A stretch of 64,000 nt of DNA. Source: JANPEZ01 sp031423155 (GTDB lineage: Bacteria > Actinomycetota > UBA4738 > HRBIN12). The stretch spans positions 62,001 through 126,000 of the forward strand of contig JANPEZ010000161.1 of the NCBI GenBank assembly GCA_031423155.1, read 5' to 3'. This document shows, in pieces, positions 8,159 through 18,111 of the stretch (positions are counted from its first letter, which is position 1; each line of letters opens with the position of its first letter). Under the pieces are notes generated by a model. The model ran no database searches. It saw nothing but the letters and a program-made list of their open reading frames with translations, and was not told the origin of the DNA. The translations under genes and the position numbers were made by a program.

Positions 8159-8530
8159 TCAGGCCTCCGGGATGCACCCATATGGATCGCACCAGACCGC
8201 CGCCCCGTATCGGGAGATCGCGAAGTCGAAGCTCGCGTCGGCGAACTGTGCACGTTCGGCGCTCGCGTGCACGAGCGGGAATCGCAGACCCAATTTCCCC
8301 TGGAGCATCCGGGCCGTCGCGAGCTGGTTCGACGAGTTGTCGAGGCCGCATCCGAGTTCGATGGCGTCGGGCCCCGTTACGTCAGGCAGCGGGTGAAGGT
8401 CCGACTCCGGATTGCCCCTGCCCCAGACCGGTTCCTTCATGGCCCATGCTTCTCGTCCTCGCTGGGCCTAGTTGGGCGCGTCCTCGTCCCAGGAGGCTCG
8501 GTTTACGAGCGCGTGGTCGTCGGTCGGCAT
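8159..8530 (-). pseudogene. Decayed class I SAM-dependent methyltransferase
   Basis: Starting at the ATG at 8530, twenty codons read MPTDDHALVNRASWDEDAPN and then hit TAG (8468-8470). The same frame continues with AMKEPVWG, then a SAM-binding start (AIELGCG), then jumps straight to LDNSSNQLATARML and SAERAQFADASFDFAIS, and stops after IPEA at 8159. Three defects are seen: an in-frame stop, loss of roughly 20 residues between the GxGxG loop and the acidic strand, and no C-terminal half. The intact methyltransferase at 29284-30048 shows the same order of motifs, so the reading is a relic of that family. A downstream ATG at 8440 could start a 93-residue remnant, but it lacks half of the cofactor fold. 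Confidence 0.75.
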
Positions 8531-8642
8531 GCCCGCACGATAGTGCGCCGGCCGCGCCTGGGATTGCTGCTGAACCGGTCTCGCGCTGCTCGGCCTGACT
8601 GGCTAGGATGGCGGCCTTGCCGAGCGCGGAGGACTCCAGACC

Positions 8643-10600
<1,958 letters not shown>

Positions 10601-10604
<4 letters not shown>

Positions 10605-11020
10605 CACTCAAGGGCTCGGGATTGTCCGGAGCCGAATCGGAGTTCGTCGCGGGCGCCCGCGTCGGCCACCTTGCGACCACCCGCCCGGACGGAACGCCGC
10701 ACGTCGTACCCATCTCCGCCGTGCTTGACCTCGACAGGCTCCTGTTCGCCACCGAAGTCGGAACCTCCAAGGTCTCGAATATCAAGGAGAACCCGCTGGT
10801 TGCGGTCTGTTTCGACGAGTACCACGAGGACTGGACCCAGCTGAAGCAGGTGATCCTCTACGGCGCCGCGTACTTCATCGAGACCGGCATGGAGTTCCTG
10901 CGAGACCGCAACCTGCTCTACGAGAAGTTCACCCAGTACGAGAGCGAAGCCCCGATCGAAGAGGGCGAGTCCCTCATAGTCGAAGTCGAGATCGAGCGCG
11001 CCTCGACCTGGGGGTTCTAG
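10601..11020 (+). CDS. PPOX-class (F420- or FMN-type) split-barrel protein
   Basis: 139 residues of the pyridoxamine-phosphate-oxidase-like split barrel. The HLATTRPDGTPHVVPI start and a following strand with FATEVGTSKVSNIKENP match the actinobacterial Rv1155-type group, many of which use coenzyme F420. The exact cofactor and substrate are not evident. It overlaps acs by ATGA and is convergent with the S9 peptidase, the two stops overlapping by four bases. Confidence 0.8.
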
Positions 11021-12795
11021 TCGACGTCGTGACGGCGGAAGAAGTCGATCACCAAACCTATGTGTCTCGCTTGTTCGGAGGCAACGTTCGTGTGATGACC
11101 CTCCGGGTAGAGGTGTAGCTCGACCTCGCGTCCGGTCGCGCGCAGGCGCACGACGTAGGTCATCACCTGACCCAGCGGACACCGGCTGTCGTGTTCACCG
11201 GCGATCACGATCATCGGCGCGGTCACCGCGTCGACGTAGGTCATCGGGTTCCGCTCGTGATAGAGCTCGGGCAGGTCTTCGGGCGAGCCCCCCATCACTG
11301 CCAGATCCCAGGCCCGCAGGTTCGGGGCGCACTCGTAGTGGGCGGCGACGTAGTCGCCCGCCGGGATGCCCGCGAAGACCGCGCGCCAGCGGTCCGGGTT
11401 GATACCCGCGTTCAAGGTCGCCAGGTATCCACCCCAGGACCATCCCGAGAGGAAGACCCGCGAAGGGTCGGTGAATCCGGTAGCGACTACGTGGTCCAGT
11501 GCCGCGATCACGTCTTCTGATTCGGGGAAGCCGATGTTGGCTTGGATGGCCTCTCTGTGCTCACGCCCGTAGCCGGTCGAACCGCGATAGTTCACGACCA
11601 CGACGGCGAAGCCGTTGTCGACGAACGCCTGAGCTTCCGGCGCGAAGTCGTCGGTGTGGTGGTACTCGGGTCCGCCGTGGACCGACATGACCGTCGGGAA
11701 CGGCCGTTCGCCGATCGGTGTGACGACGAAGCCGTGGATCGTCTGACCGAGTGGGTTCTCGAATGAGATGGGTTCGAAAGGCCGGCCGGCCGGCGGCGGA
11801 TCGGGCAGCGTTAGGACGACCTCGCCGCCCGCGTTCCGGATCGTCGGTGAAACGACGCTGCTCGCGAACCGGTACCAGATGTCTCCGTCGGGCCTGATCC
11901 CGGGCTGCTCGATGGTCCCTTCAGCACCGACGAGTTCGGCGGTCGCGCCCGTGGAAAGGTCCACCCTGTGAAGTGAGTGACGTTGTCCGTCGTCGTGCTG
12001 AACCAAGACCGCGGTCCCACCGGGGTACCAGTTGGCGTGCGTGACGGCGCAAGGTAGGTTCGCGCCGAGTTCCTCGAGCCGGCCGGTTTCCAAGTCCCAC
12101 ACCCAGGGCTTGGAGAACTCGCCGGTCTCACGCTGGACGACGAGCCTTCGGTCGCCGCCGACCGGTGACCATCCAGCGGGCGAGACGCTGCGTCCCTCGT
12201 CGAGCAGATCGCCCACGCTCTCGCCCGTCTCGACATCCAGCACCCTTACCGCTGGGTGGGAGATGTCCGATAACTCGCAGTGCCAGATCGCTATCAGCGT
12301 TCCATCGGCGGACAGGCCGCCGGCGCCCTGCGGCCACTCCGCGCCTACCCCCGCCGGTTCGGAACTCGAATACACGACACGCGATGGCCCGCCCGGCGCC
12401 CCCACTCGGATCTCGTAGCCGTCTTCGGTCGAGAAGCCGGCCGCAGCCAGGCCGCCCGAGAACGAGATCCCGCACATCCACGCATCGGACATGCCCGGGA
12501 AGAGTGACCAAGGTTCGCCACCTTCGAACGGAGAGACCATCCAACGTCCGTGCTCGTCGCCGAGCTCGTCGAGCCACCAGGCCACGCCCGAACCGTCGGG
12601 GAGGATGTGGGCCTCCTCGGCTCCGACGCCTCTGTCCGACACACGCCTGCGCTCGCTCGCCGACAGATCCCAGGCCCACGCCTCCTCGGAGCCGTCTTCG
12701 TTGGACACGACCGCCAGGCGATGGGGAGCTTCGGCGGCCCATCGCATCTGCGCGATACGAGGGGCCGTATACCTGCGTTTCCAGTCCTCGGGCAT
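11017..12795 (-). CDS. S9 family peptidase (acylaminoacyl-peptidase / prolyl oligopeptidase type)
   Basis: 592 residues. The N-terminal two thirds form a predicted beta-propeller, and the C-terminal third an alpha/beta hydrolase. The catalytic triad is Ser453 in GWSWGG, Asp536 in GEHDSRCP and His567 in EGHHTN. It has no signal peptide, so it probably trims peptides in the cytoplasm. The ATG at 12795 is preferred over a longer frame because a TAGCCT box (12803-12808) lies seven bases upstream and the extra N-terminus looks non-coding. A second, only distantly related S9 enzyme is encoded at 23541-25472. Confidence 0.88.
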   Translation of the reverse strand: MPEDWKRRYTAPRIAQMRWAAEAPHRLAVVSNEDGSEEAWAWDLSASERRRVSDRGVGAEEAHILPDGSGVAWWLDELGDEHGRWMVSPFEGGEPWSLFPGMSDAWMCGISFSGGLAAAGFSTEDGYEIRVGAPGGPSRVVYSSSEPAGVGAEWPQGAGGLSADGTLIAIWHCELSDISHPAVRVLDVETGESVGDLLDEGRSVSPAGWSPVGGDRRLVVQRETGEFSKPWVWDLETGRLEELGANLPCAVTHANWYPGGTAVLVQHDDGQRHSLHRVDLSTGATAELVGAEGTIEQPGIRPDGDIWYRFASSVVSPTIRNAGGEVVLTLPDPPPAGRPFEPISFENPLGQTIHGFVVTPIGERPFPTVMSVHGGPEYHHTDDFAPEAQAFVDNGFAVVVVNYRGSTGYGREHREAIQANIGFPESEDVIAALDHVVATGFTDPSRVFLSGWSWGGYLATLNAGINPDRWRAVFAGIPAGDYVAAHYECAPNLRAWDLAVMGGSPEDLPELYHERNPMTYVDAVTAPMIVIAGEHDSRCPLGQVMTYVVRLRATGREVELHLYPEGHHTNVASEQARHIGLVIDFFRRHDVD

Positions 12796-12874
12796 GGCGG
12801 CAAGGCTAACCCGCGGTCCATCCCGACCGGAACCCCCGCTTGCCCCGACGCATCGACCGAAGGACACTGAGCCG

Positions 12875-13261
12875 ATGCCGGGCAACAACGACGATCTGCT
12901 GGGGCGGCTCTTCGGCCGGGACCGGATCGATCGGGCAGGTGAAGACGAGGATGACTATCGGCCGCCACCGACTTCCAGGGCATGGAGCGACAGGAACGAC
13001 GGGCCGGCCCTGGTCCTGGCCCGCCTCGGCGTCGCCTTCGGATTCATCCTCCTGATCGCGCCGGGTTGGATGGCTCTGCGTGCCTACCGGGACTGGCGGG
13101 AAGGTCTGGCCAGGCACGCGAAATTGCCCTGGGCCCTCGGAGTCACCGCGCTCTGGACGGCCGTGATCGCGACTGCCTTCCTCACCTCCTTCGGAGCGCT
13201 GGTCCTGCTCGTCGGGATCGTTGCCCTTCCGGCGGCCTTGCTGCCGGTCGTTCGCGCCTGA
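12875..13261 (+). CDS. Small two-helix membrane protein, unknown function
   Basis: 128 residues. An acidic, polar N-terminal half of about 50 residues (many Asp and Arg) is followed by two strongly hydrophobic segments, about 53-70 and 92-123, joined by a basic loop (WREGLARHAK). No family was recognised. The ATG has AAGGA about ten bases upstream. It lies just before the groEL promoter and is divergent from the S9 peptidase gene. Confidence 0.6.
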   Translation: MPGNNDDLLGRLFGRDRIDRAGEDEDDYRPPPTSRAWSDRNDGPALVLARLGVAFGFILLIAPGWMALRAYRDWREGLARHAKLPWALGVTALWTAVIATAFLTSFGALVLLVGIVALPAALLPVVRA

Positions 13262-13268
13262 GATGGGC

Positions 13269-13299
13269 TTGCCACCTACCCCCGGTTTGCGGCTACAAT
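13269..13299 (+). promoter_or_regulatory. Candidate groEL promoter
   Basis: TTGCCA (13269-13274) and TACAAT (13294-13299) are separated by 19 bases, slightly long for a housekeeping sigma site. The -10 lies immediately upstream of the CIRCE operator, which is the expected geometry for HrcA repression. Confidence 0.5.
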
Positions 13300-13301
13300 C
13301 G

Positions 13302-13328
13302 TTAGCACTCAGCACCTTCGAGTGCTAG
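13302..13328. promoter_or_regulatory. CIRCE operator (HrcA site) of groEL
   Basis: TTAGCACTC (13302-13310), nine bases, GAGTGCTAG (13320-13328). This matches the CIRCE consensus at all but the last base of the second arm. In known systems HrcA binds here and heat relieves repression. It lies 47 bases before the groEL ATG. Confidence 0.93.
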
Positions 13329-13375
13329 CAGTCGTAGACCAAGGCTGAGAAAGCCACGGAACTCAAGGAGGCACG

Positions 13376-14995
13376 ATGGCACCGAAGATCATCACTTTCG
13401 ACGAGGAAGCACGGCGCGCGCTCGAGCGGGGCATGGACCAGCTCGCGAACGCCGTCAAGATCACGCTCGGGCCCAAAGGCCGCAACGTGGTCCTGGAGAA
13501 GAAGTGGGGCGCCCCCACGATCACGAACGACGGGGTGTCCATCGCCAAGGAGATCGAGCTCGACGACCCGCAGGAGAAGATCGGCGCCGAGCTCGTCAAG
13601 GAAGTAGCCAAGAAGACCGACGACGTCGCCGGTGACGGCACGACGACCGCCACCGTTCTGGCACAGGCGATCGTGAAGGAAGGCCTTCGCAACGTCGCCG
13701 CCGGCGCCAACCCGATGTCGCTGAAGCGCGGCATCGAGCGCGCGGTCGAACTGGCCGTCGAGTCGATCAAGAACCAGTCCAAGGACGTCGAGGGCAAGGC
13801 CGACATCGCGAACGTCGGTGCGATCTCCGCCGCCGACCCCGAGATCGGCGAGCAGATCGCCGAGGCCGTGGACAAGGTCGGCAAGGACGGCGTAATCACC
13901 GTCGAAGAGTCCAACACCTTCGGCATGGAACTCGAGTTCGTCGAGGGTATGCGCTTCGACAAGGGCTACATCTCGCCGTACTTCGTCACTGACCCCGAGC
14001 GTATGGAGGCGGTCCTTGAGGATCCCTACATCCTCATCGCTAACTCCAAGATCTCCGCGGTGAAGGACCTGCTCCCGGTGCTCGAGAAGGTCATGCAGGC
14101 CGGCAAGCCGGTCGTAGTGCTCTCCGAGGACGTCGAAGGTGAGGCCCTGGCCACGCTGGTCGTCAACAAGATCCGCGGCACCTTCCGCAGCGTTGCGGTC
14201 AAGGCTCCCGGCTTCGGCGACCGTCGCAAGGCCATGCTCCAGGACATCGCGATCCTCACGGGCGCGACCGTGATCTCCGAGGAGGTCGGCCTCAAGCTGG
14301 AGAACGCCGACGTCACGCTGCTCGGTACGGCTCGCAAGGTGGTCGTCACCAAGGACGAGACGACGATCGTGGAAGGCGGAGGCAACGAGGACGACATCAA
14401 GGGCCGGGTCAACCAGATCAAGGCCGAGATCGAGAAGACCGACTCCGACTACGACCGCGAGAAGCTGCAGGAGAGGCTCGCTAAGCTCTCCGGCGGCGTC
14501 GCCGTCATCAAGGTCGGCGCGGCCACCGAGGTCGAGCTGAAGGAGAAGAAGCACCGCATCGAGGACGCCGTGCAGTCCACCAAGGCTGCCGTCGAAGAGG
14601 GCATCGTCCCCGGAGGCGGAGTGGCTCTGCTCAACGCGCAGGCCGCGCTGGACAAGCACGATCTGGAAGGCGATGAGGCCACCGGCGCCGCGATCGTGCG
14701 TCGCGCGCTGGAGGAGCCCCTCAAGCAGATCGCCCACAACGCCGGGCTGGAAGGTGGCGTCATCATCGAGAAGGTTCGCGCACTCGACATCGGACACGGC
14801 CTCAACGCCGCGACCGGCGAGTACGTGGACATGGTGAAGGCCGGCATCATCGACCCGACCAAGGTGACCCGCTCGGCTCTTCAGAACGCAGCCAGTATCG
14901 CGGCCCTGTTCCTGACGACCGAGGCGATCATCGCCGAGAAGCCCGAGAAGCACGCCGCACCGGCCATGCCCGGTGGCGGCGACATGGACTTCTAG
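13376..14995 (+). CDS. groL: 60 kDa chaperonin GroEL
   Basis: 539 residues, the normal length. It begins MAPKIITFDEEARRALERG, carries the ATP-binding KITLGPKGRNVVL and VAGDGTTTATVLA motifs, and ends GGGDMDF without the GGM repeats of proteobacterial GroEL. It folds proteins in the cytoplasm as a double heptamer with GroES. An AAGGAGG site precedes the ATG. A CIRCE element controls it, and a strong terminator follows. No groES is adjacent; the only GroES-like gene in the window is 7 kb away at 22233-22643 and is unusual. Confidence 0.97.
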   Translation: MAPKIITFDEEARRALERGMDQLANAVKITLGPKGRNVVLEKKWGAPTITNDGVSIAKEIELDDPQEKIGAELVKEVAKKTDDVAGDGTTTATVLAQAIVKEGLRNVAAGANPMSLKRGIERAVELAVESIKNQSKDVEGKADIANVGAISAADPEIGEQIAEAVDKVGKDGVITVEESNTFGMELEFVEGMRFDKGYISPYFVTDPERMEAVLEDPYILIANSKISAVKDLLPVLEKVMQAGKPVVVLSEDVEGEALATLVVNKIRGTFRSVAVKAPGFGDRRKAMLQDIAILTGATVISEEVGLKLENADVTLLGTARKVVVTKDETTIVEGGGNEDDIKGRVNQIKAEIEKTDSDYDREKLQERLAKLSGGVAVIKVGAATEVELKEKKHRIEDAVQSTKAAVEEGIVPGGGVALLNAQAALDKHDLEGDEATGAAIVRRALEEPLKQIAHNAGLEGGVIIEKVRALDIGHGLNAATGEYVDMVKAGIIDPTKVTRSALQNAASIAALFLTTEAIIAEKPEKHAAPAMPGGGDMDF

Positions 14996-15020
14996 GTCCG
15001 CCGGCACTAACGGTTCCAAG

Positions 15021-15048
15021 AAGGCCCGGGGCTCACGCCCCGGGCCTT
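15021..15048 (+). terminator. GroEL terminator hairpin
   Basis: A perfect twelve-base stem, AAGGCCCGGGGC and its complement, encloses a TCAC loop 25 bases after the groEL stop. A moderately T-rich stretch follows (CGTTTCCTTT). Confidence 0.8.
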
Positions 15049-15124
15049 CACGTTTCCTTTACCTAACGCCCGTGAACCATTCCATAGGCGGGACCGAACG
15101 GGTTTGTGGAGCCCCTCTCTCCAG

Positions 15125-15156
15125 AAAGAGCCCGGACCCCCCGGTCCGGGCTCTTT
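15125..15156 (+). terminator. Second strong hairpin upstream of the thioesterase gene
   Basis: A perfect fourteen-base stem, AAAGAGCCCGGACC with GGTCCGGGCTCTTT, has a CCCC loop. It sits 76 bases after the first terminator and just before the TAGGCT box of the next gene. The symmetric A- and T-rich ends would let it act in both directions. Confidence 0.6.
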
Positions 15157-15184
15157 CATCTCCCCTTCGGTAGGCTTCGCGGCT

Positions 15185-15595
15185 ATGCACGAGACCAGGA
15201 TGCAGATCCGCTGGCGCGACATGGACGCCTACGGCCATGTGAACAACGCCGTGTACCTCAACTACCTGGAGGACTGCCGCGACGCCTGGGCCCAGAAGGT
15301 CCTCGGGGGTGTCGCCGACACTTGGGATTTCGTCCTGGCCCACGTCGGTATCGACTACCGAGCCCAACTGACCCAAGACGACGGCGAAGTGATCGTCACG
15401 TGCCGGCTAGAAAGCTACAGCCGTTCGAGCATCCGAACGCGAGAACGGATCTTGAAGCTGGACGGAACGGTCAGTGCGGAGGCCGAGTCGGTCATAGTCC
15501 CCCGCGACGCGAACGAGCCGAAGTCCCGCCGCCTCACAGATGAGGAAAGAGCCACGCTGGATGCAGAACTCGCAGCCGACGCCGCCGCCGGCTAG
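15185..15595 (+). CDS. Acyl-CoA thioesterase, YbgC/4HBT hotdog family
   Basis: 136 residues of a single hotdog domain. The signature RWRDMDAYGHVNNAVYLNYLED holds the catalytic Asp (Asp14) and the following helix. It hydrolyses acyl-CoA thioesters; chain preference is unknown. The ATG follows a TAGGCT box (15171-15176) by eight bases with no Shine-Dalgarno, so the message is probably leaderless. It faces the NlpC/P60 gene, with stops seven bases apart. Confidence 0.85.
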   Translation: MHETRMQIRWRDMDAYGHVNNAVYLNYLEDCRDAWAQKVLGGVADTWDFVLAHVGIDYRAQLTQDDGEVIVTCRLESYSRSSIRTRERILKLDGTVSAEAESVIVPRDANEPKSRRLTDEERATLDAELAADAAAG

Positions 15596-15601
15596 GACGT
15601 T

Positions 15602-16966
15602 CTACAGCATGTGGCGGCCGTGGACGAAGTGGTCTCGGTACCAGCCGGTTCCGACCCACATCAGGGTGACCCCGCCGGGCGTGCTGGAGGAGTCGATAGC
15701 GAATCCGTTGCCGATGTATGCGTCGACGTGGTCGACGACCCCGTCGCCGTTCCCGTCGTAGAACATCAGGTCGCCGAACTCGAGGCGGTTCCAGCCAACG
15801 TTGCCGTAGCGCGCCATCTCCGCAGAGGTCCGTTGAGGCAACGCGTAACCGGAGTACGGTCGCGGCGGCTCGTTGTCCCATCCTCCGCCCGCCGACTTAA
15901 GCGCCCACCAGGTGATGCCCGAGCAGTCGAAGCCCGCATGGCTCTGTGCTCCGAACGGGTAGCCGGACGGAGTTGCGGCGCCCCACTCTCCGCCCCAGTA
16001 GTAGGGGTACCCGGTGTAGTCGATACCCCACTGGACGATCTCGCGCTTATCGGGGCCGAGGGGGCCGAGCTCGATGCCGTCGTACTGGGCGCTGAGGTTG
16101 GAAGCGTCCCAGGAGTCCAGGTGGGTCGCCTGGTACAGCGAGTAAGCGACCTCCGACCTCGGCATCGGTGAATCGGGTTGAACGTCCGCGCTCTCATACG
16201 GAGAGGAGTGGTTGAACCGCAGACCCAGACGCAGCCCCAGGAGGGTCGTCCCGAATCCCCTCGGAGTATCGAAAGCGAAGCCGTTGGAGGTGTGGATGGC
16301 ATCGAGGTCCTTGGCGGTGTCGGTCAACCCGACCGCCATGACCAGCGCCCGCTGCACCGTTCGCATGATCACCGGGTCGTCCGGGCGGAAGGCTCCCGAA
16401 GCGCTCGGTCGCATCCAGCCCTTCTGGGTGGCGACGTTAGCGAAGGCATAGAAGGGGTCGTTGGCCGGCAGGTCGGAGTAATCGATGCTGTCATCGACGG
16501 CCTGTCCCGGCGCGAAGGCCTTGACCACCGCGCGCGCGAACCGTCCCCGTGATTCGATCACGTTCGGCTTGAACGGGTAGGTGCCGTCGTCGGCCGCCTT
16601 GAAGTCGCGCATCCAGTCGTTGGCGCCTGCCACGAAGCGGATGGCCGGCATGAAGTAGTTGATCGCGGTCGAGTTCTGGTCGGCCAGGTCGCCGGGTACG
16701 TCGTTCCACTTGACGGTGGCCGCCGCGCGCATCGAGGGTCCGGAAAGCACCGGCGCCGACCGCATCGGTGGGCCCGAGCCCTCTTCGCCGGCGGTGGAGA
16801 GCTTCGTGGCCGCGACCGCGTGCTGAGCGGGCATGAGGGATAGGCCCACCCCCGCGATAAGGGTGAGGGTGGCGAGGCGCCGCCGGATAGAACATCCCCC
16901 TCGATGCATGTGTGGGGTTTCGGCGGCGCGACGCTGAGGCTTGAGCCAGCGGTGGAGCTTCCGCAC
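15602..16966 (-). CDS. Secreted NlpC/P60 cell-wall hydrolase with S-layer-homology-like region
   Basis: 454 residues. A basic n-region and a hydrophobic stretch (about 30-47) end in AVAA, a typical signal peptide. Residues about 90-290 look like degenerate SLH-type repeats, with segments such as DLPANDPFYAFANVATQKGW and a following FRPDDPVIMRTV. These could bind wall polymers. The C-terminal NlpC/P60 domain has Cys348 in FDCSG and His413 in VDHVDAYIG. It should cleave peptidoglycan stem peptides outside the cell. The GTG start is supported by a TAGCCT box (16976-16981); an internal ATG before HRGGC would give a shorter n-region. Confidence 0.85.
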   Translation of the reverse strand: MRKLHRWLKPQRRAAETPHMHRGGCSIRRRLATLTLIAGVGLSLMPAQHAVAATKLSTAGEEGSGPPMRSAPVLSGPSMRAAATVKWNDVPGDLADQNSTAINYFMPAIRFVAGANDWMRDFKAADDGTYPFKPNVIESRGRFARAVVKAFAPGQAVDDSIDYSDLPANDPFYAFANVATQKGWMRPSASGAFRPDDPVIMRTVQRALVMAVGLTDTAKDLDAIHTSNGFAFDTPRGFGTTLLGLRLGLRFNHSSPYESADVQPDSPMPRSEVAYSLYQATHLDSWDASNLSAQYDGIELGPLGPDKREIVQWGIDYTGYPYYWGGEWGAATPSGYPFGAQSHAGFDCSGITWWALKSAGGGWDNEPPRPYSGYALPQRTSAEMARYGNVGWNRLEFGDLMFYDGNGDGVVDHVDAYIGNGFAIDSSSTPGGVTLMWVGTGWYRDHFVHGRHML

Positions 16967-16975
16967 TTGTCACTC

Positions 16976-16981
16976 AGGCTA
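16976..16981 (-). promoter_or_regulatory. -10-like TAGCCT box deciding the NlpC/P60 start
   Basis: The minus-strand TAGCCT lies nine bases before the GTG at 16966. With no ribosome site there, it favours that GTG as a leaderless start over internal ATGs. Confidence 0.45.
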
Positions 16982-17031
16982 TCAGCCGATGTTGTCGATA
17001 TCAGTCTCTGAGAGACCTACGATTCCTGCGG

Positions 17032-17037
17032 TATCCT
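17032..17037 (+). promoter_or_regulatory. -10-like TATCCT box deciding a GTG start
   Basis: TATCCT lies eight bases before the GTG at 17046. It supports that codon over the GTG at 17070, which has only a weak GAGG upstream. Confidence 0.45.
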
Positions 17038-17045
17038 CCGCAGCC

Positions 17046-17255
17046 GTGCTCGGAGAAAGTGAGGCGCTCGTGCTCGACGTGAAGCCCTGGGACGTCCACG
17101 GCGTCGGCTACATCGACGTCACGGTCGCCTACCGGGATCGCTCAACCGAGACCGCCCGCCTGGGAGCCGAGAGCGTGCCGGCGGACCTGAAGCCGGGCGA
17201 GGAAGTGCTCGTGAGCAAGGCCGTGAACATGATCGTCGCTATCAGGAGGCCGTAA
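17046..17255 (+). CDS. Small conserved-looking protein, unknown function
   Basis: 69 residues with alternating hydrophobic strands (ALVLDVKPW, GYIDVTVAY, EEVLVSKAVNMIVAI), suggesting a small beta-barrel. No family was recognised. The start is taken as GTG 17046 from the TATCCT box. The next gene begins two bases after its stop, with AGGAGG inside its last codons, so the pair is an operon. Confidence 0.6.
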   Translation: MLGESEALVLDVKPWDVHGVGYIDVTVAYRDRSTETARLGAESVPADLKPGEEVLVSKAVNMIVAIRRP

Positions 17256-17257
17256 GG

Positions 17258-17455
17258 ATGTTCGACTGGGCGTATCTGGATTCGACCGGCAACGAGCTCG
17301 GCCGTTCATCCCATTTCGAGGACGCCGACGCGGCCGAGGAGTGGATGGGGCGCTCCTGGCCCGACCTGGCCGAGAACGGCATCGAAGAGGTCGTGCTCTT
17401 CGACAAGACGCGCGATCGGCACGTTTACCGGATGGGCCTCGGCGCCGCCGAATAG
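17258..17455 (+). CDS. Small acidic protein, unknown function
   Basis: 65 residues, rich in Asp/Glu with Trp and Tyr. It starts MFDWAYLDSTGNELGRS and has a helix EDADAAEEWMGRSW followed by a strand EEVVLFDKTRD. It is probably a compact alpha/beta protein. No family was recognised. AGGAGG lies eight bases before the ATG. It forms an operon with the preceding 69-residue gene and ends at a hairpin shared with the convergent gene. Confidence 0.65.
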   Translation: MFDWAYLDSTGNELGRSSHFEDADAAEEWMGRSWPDLAENGIEEVVLFDKTRDRHVYRMGLGAAE

Positions 17456-17460
17456 GCAGA

Positions 17461-17488
17461 AGGGCCGCCGGCTCCTCCCGGCGACCCT
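17461..17488. terminator. Convergent-gene hairpin
   Basis: AGGGCCGCCGG (17461-17471) pairs with CCGGCGACCCT (17478-17488), with one C-A mismatch and a six-base loop. It lies between the two convergent stops and could end transcription from both sides, though there is no clear T-run. Confidence 0.45.
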
Positions 17489-17507
17489 CCCACGTTCCTT
17501 GCGGCGC

Positions 17508-18035
17508 TTAGGTTGTCGGGCCTTCTCCGCGAACCTTCTCTACGTGTATCAGCGCTTCGCGCAGGTCCTTCAGCCAGTCCTCTTGCTTCTCGGCGACCAG
17601 GCGAACGCACCAGGCCAGTGCGTGACTGCGGCTGCGCGCCACGCCCGCATCGACCAAGGTGTCGAGGACCTTGCGCTCGGGCATCCGCAGGCGTGTCATG
17701 GCCGGCACGCTGAGGGTCGTGAATAGCGCGCGAAGATCGCCGCTCTGCGCTCCCCACGAGACCGTTCGGCCGAACCCATGCTGGGCCTCGTCGGCGATCC
17801 GCATCCGTTGTTCCCGCGTGTCCTCGCGGAAGCCGGTGATCCGGGCAGCCAGCGCGGCCTTTCGGGTCTCTTCCGAGGCGTCGGCCGGCAGATCGGGCTC
17901 GGCCAGGGTCCCGACCACGAGGATCTCGTCCCGGTCGGCGGTGACCTCGGGGGCGGCGGTGAACCAGTCGGCGGTCAGGCGCCCCGCGAACCAGCCTTGA
18001 AGCTCTTCGAGTGAGGTGTTCCTCTGATGTCCCAT
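17508..18035 (-). CDS. Conserved-looking protein with a possible ribbon-helix-helix-like tail
   Basis: 175 residues. The first half is an acidic alpha/beta region (WFTAAPEVTADRDEILVVGTL) followed by a charged helix (EETRKAALAARITGFREDT). The C-terminal part, RLRMPERKVLDTLVDAGVA then SRSHALAWCVRLV, resembles a ribbon-helix-helix or a helical DNA-binding tail. I do not recognise a named family, so DNA binding is only an inference. The ATG has a TAATCT box (18043-18048) seven bases upstream. It is divergent from the M20 peptidase gene, with 76 bp between starts. Confidence 0.6.
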   Translation of the reverse strand: MGHQRNTSLEELQGWFAGRLTADWFTAAPEVTADRDEILVVGTLAEPDLPADASEETRKAALAARITGFREDTREQRMRIADEAQHGFGRTVSWGAQSGDLRALFTTLSVPAMTRLRMPERKVLDTLVDAGVARSRSHALAWCVRLVAEKQEDWLKDLREALIHVEKVRGEGPTT

Positions 18036-18097
18036 GCAAGAAAGATTACAGCATTACATCGGACGGTCATGCGGATGTTGGCTCCTCGGGAGGCGGG

Positions 18098-18103
18098 TAC
18101 CCT
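18098..18103 (+). promoter_or_regulatory. -10-like TACCCT box for the M20/ATP-grasp/C45 cassette
   Basis: TACCCT lies eight bases before the GTG at 18112, with no Shine-Dalgarno between. It supports that GTG as the cassette's first codon. Confidence 0.45.
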
Positions 18104-18111
18104 CGTGTTCC

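Noticed and set aside
13325..15019. Long minus-strand open frame (564 codons) opposite groEL
   Set aside because: It mirrors groEL codon by codon; the composition is Asp/Leu/Val/Gly-rich as expected from a GC-rich antisense frame, with no domain or start signal.
17070..17072. GTG with GAGG upstream as the start of the 69-residue gene
   Set aside because: The GTG at 17046 is better placed relative to a TATCCT box; the later one remains possible but is less favoured.
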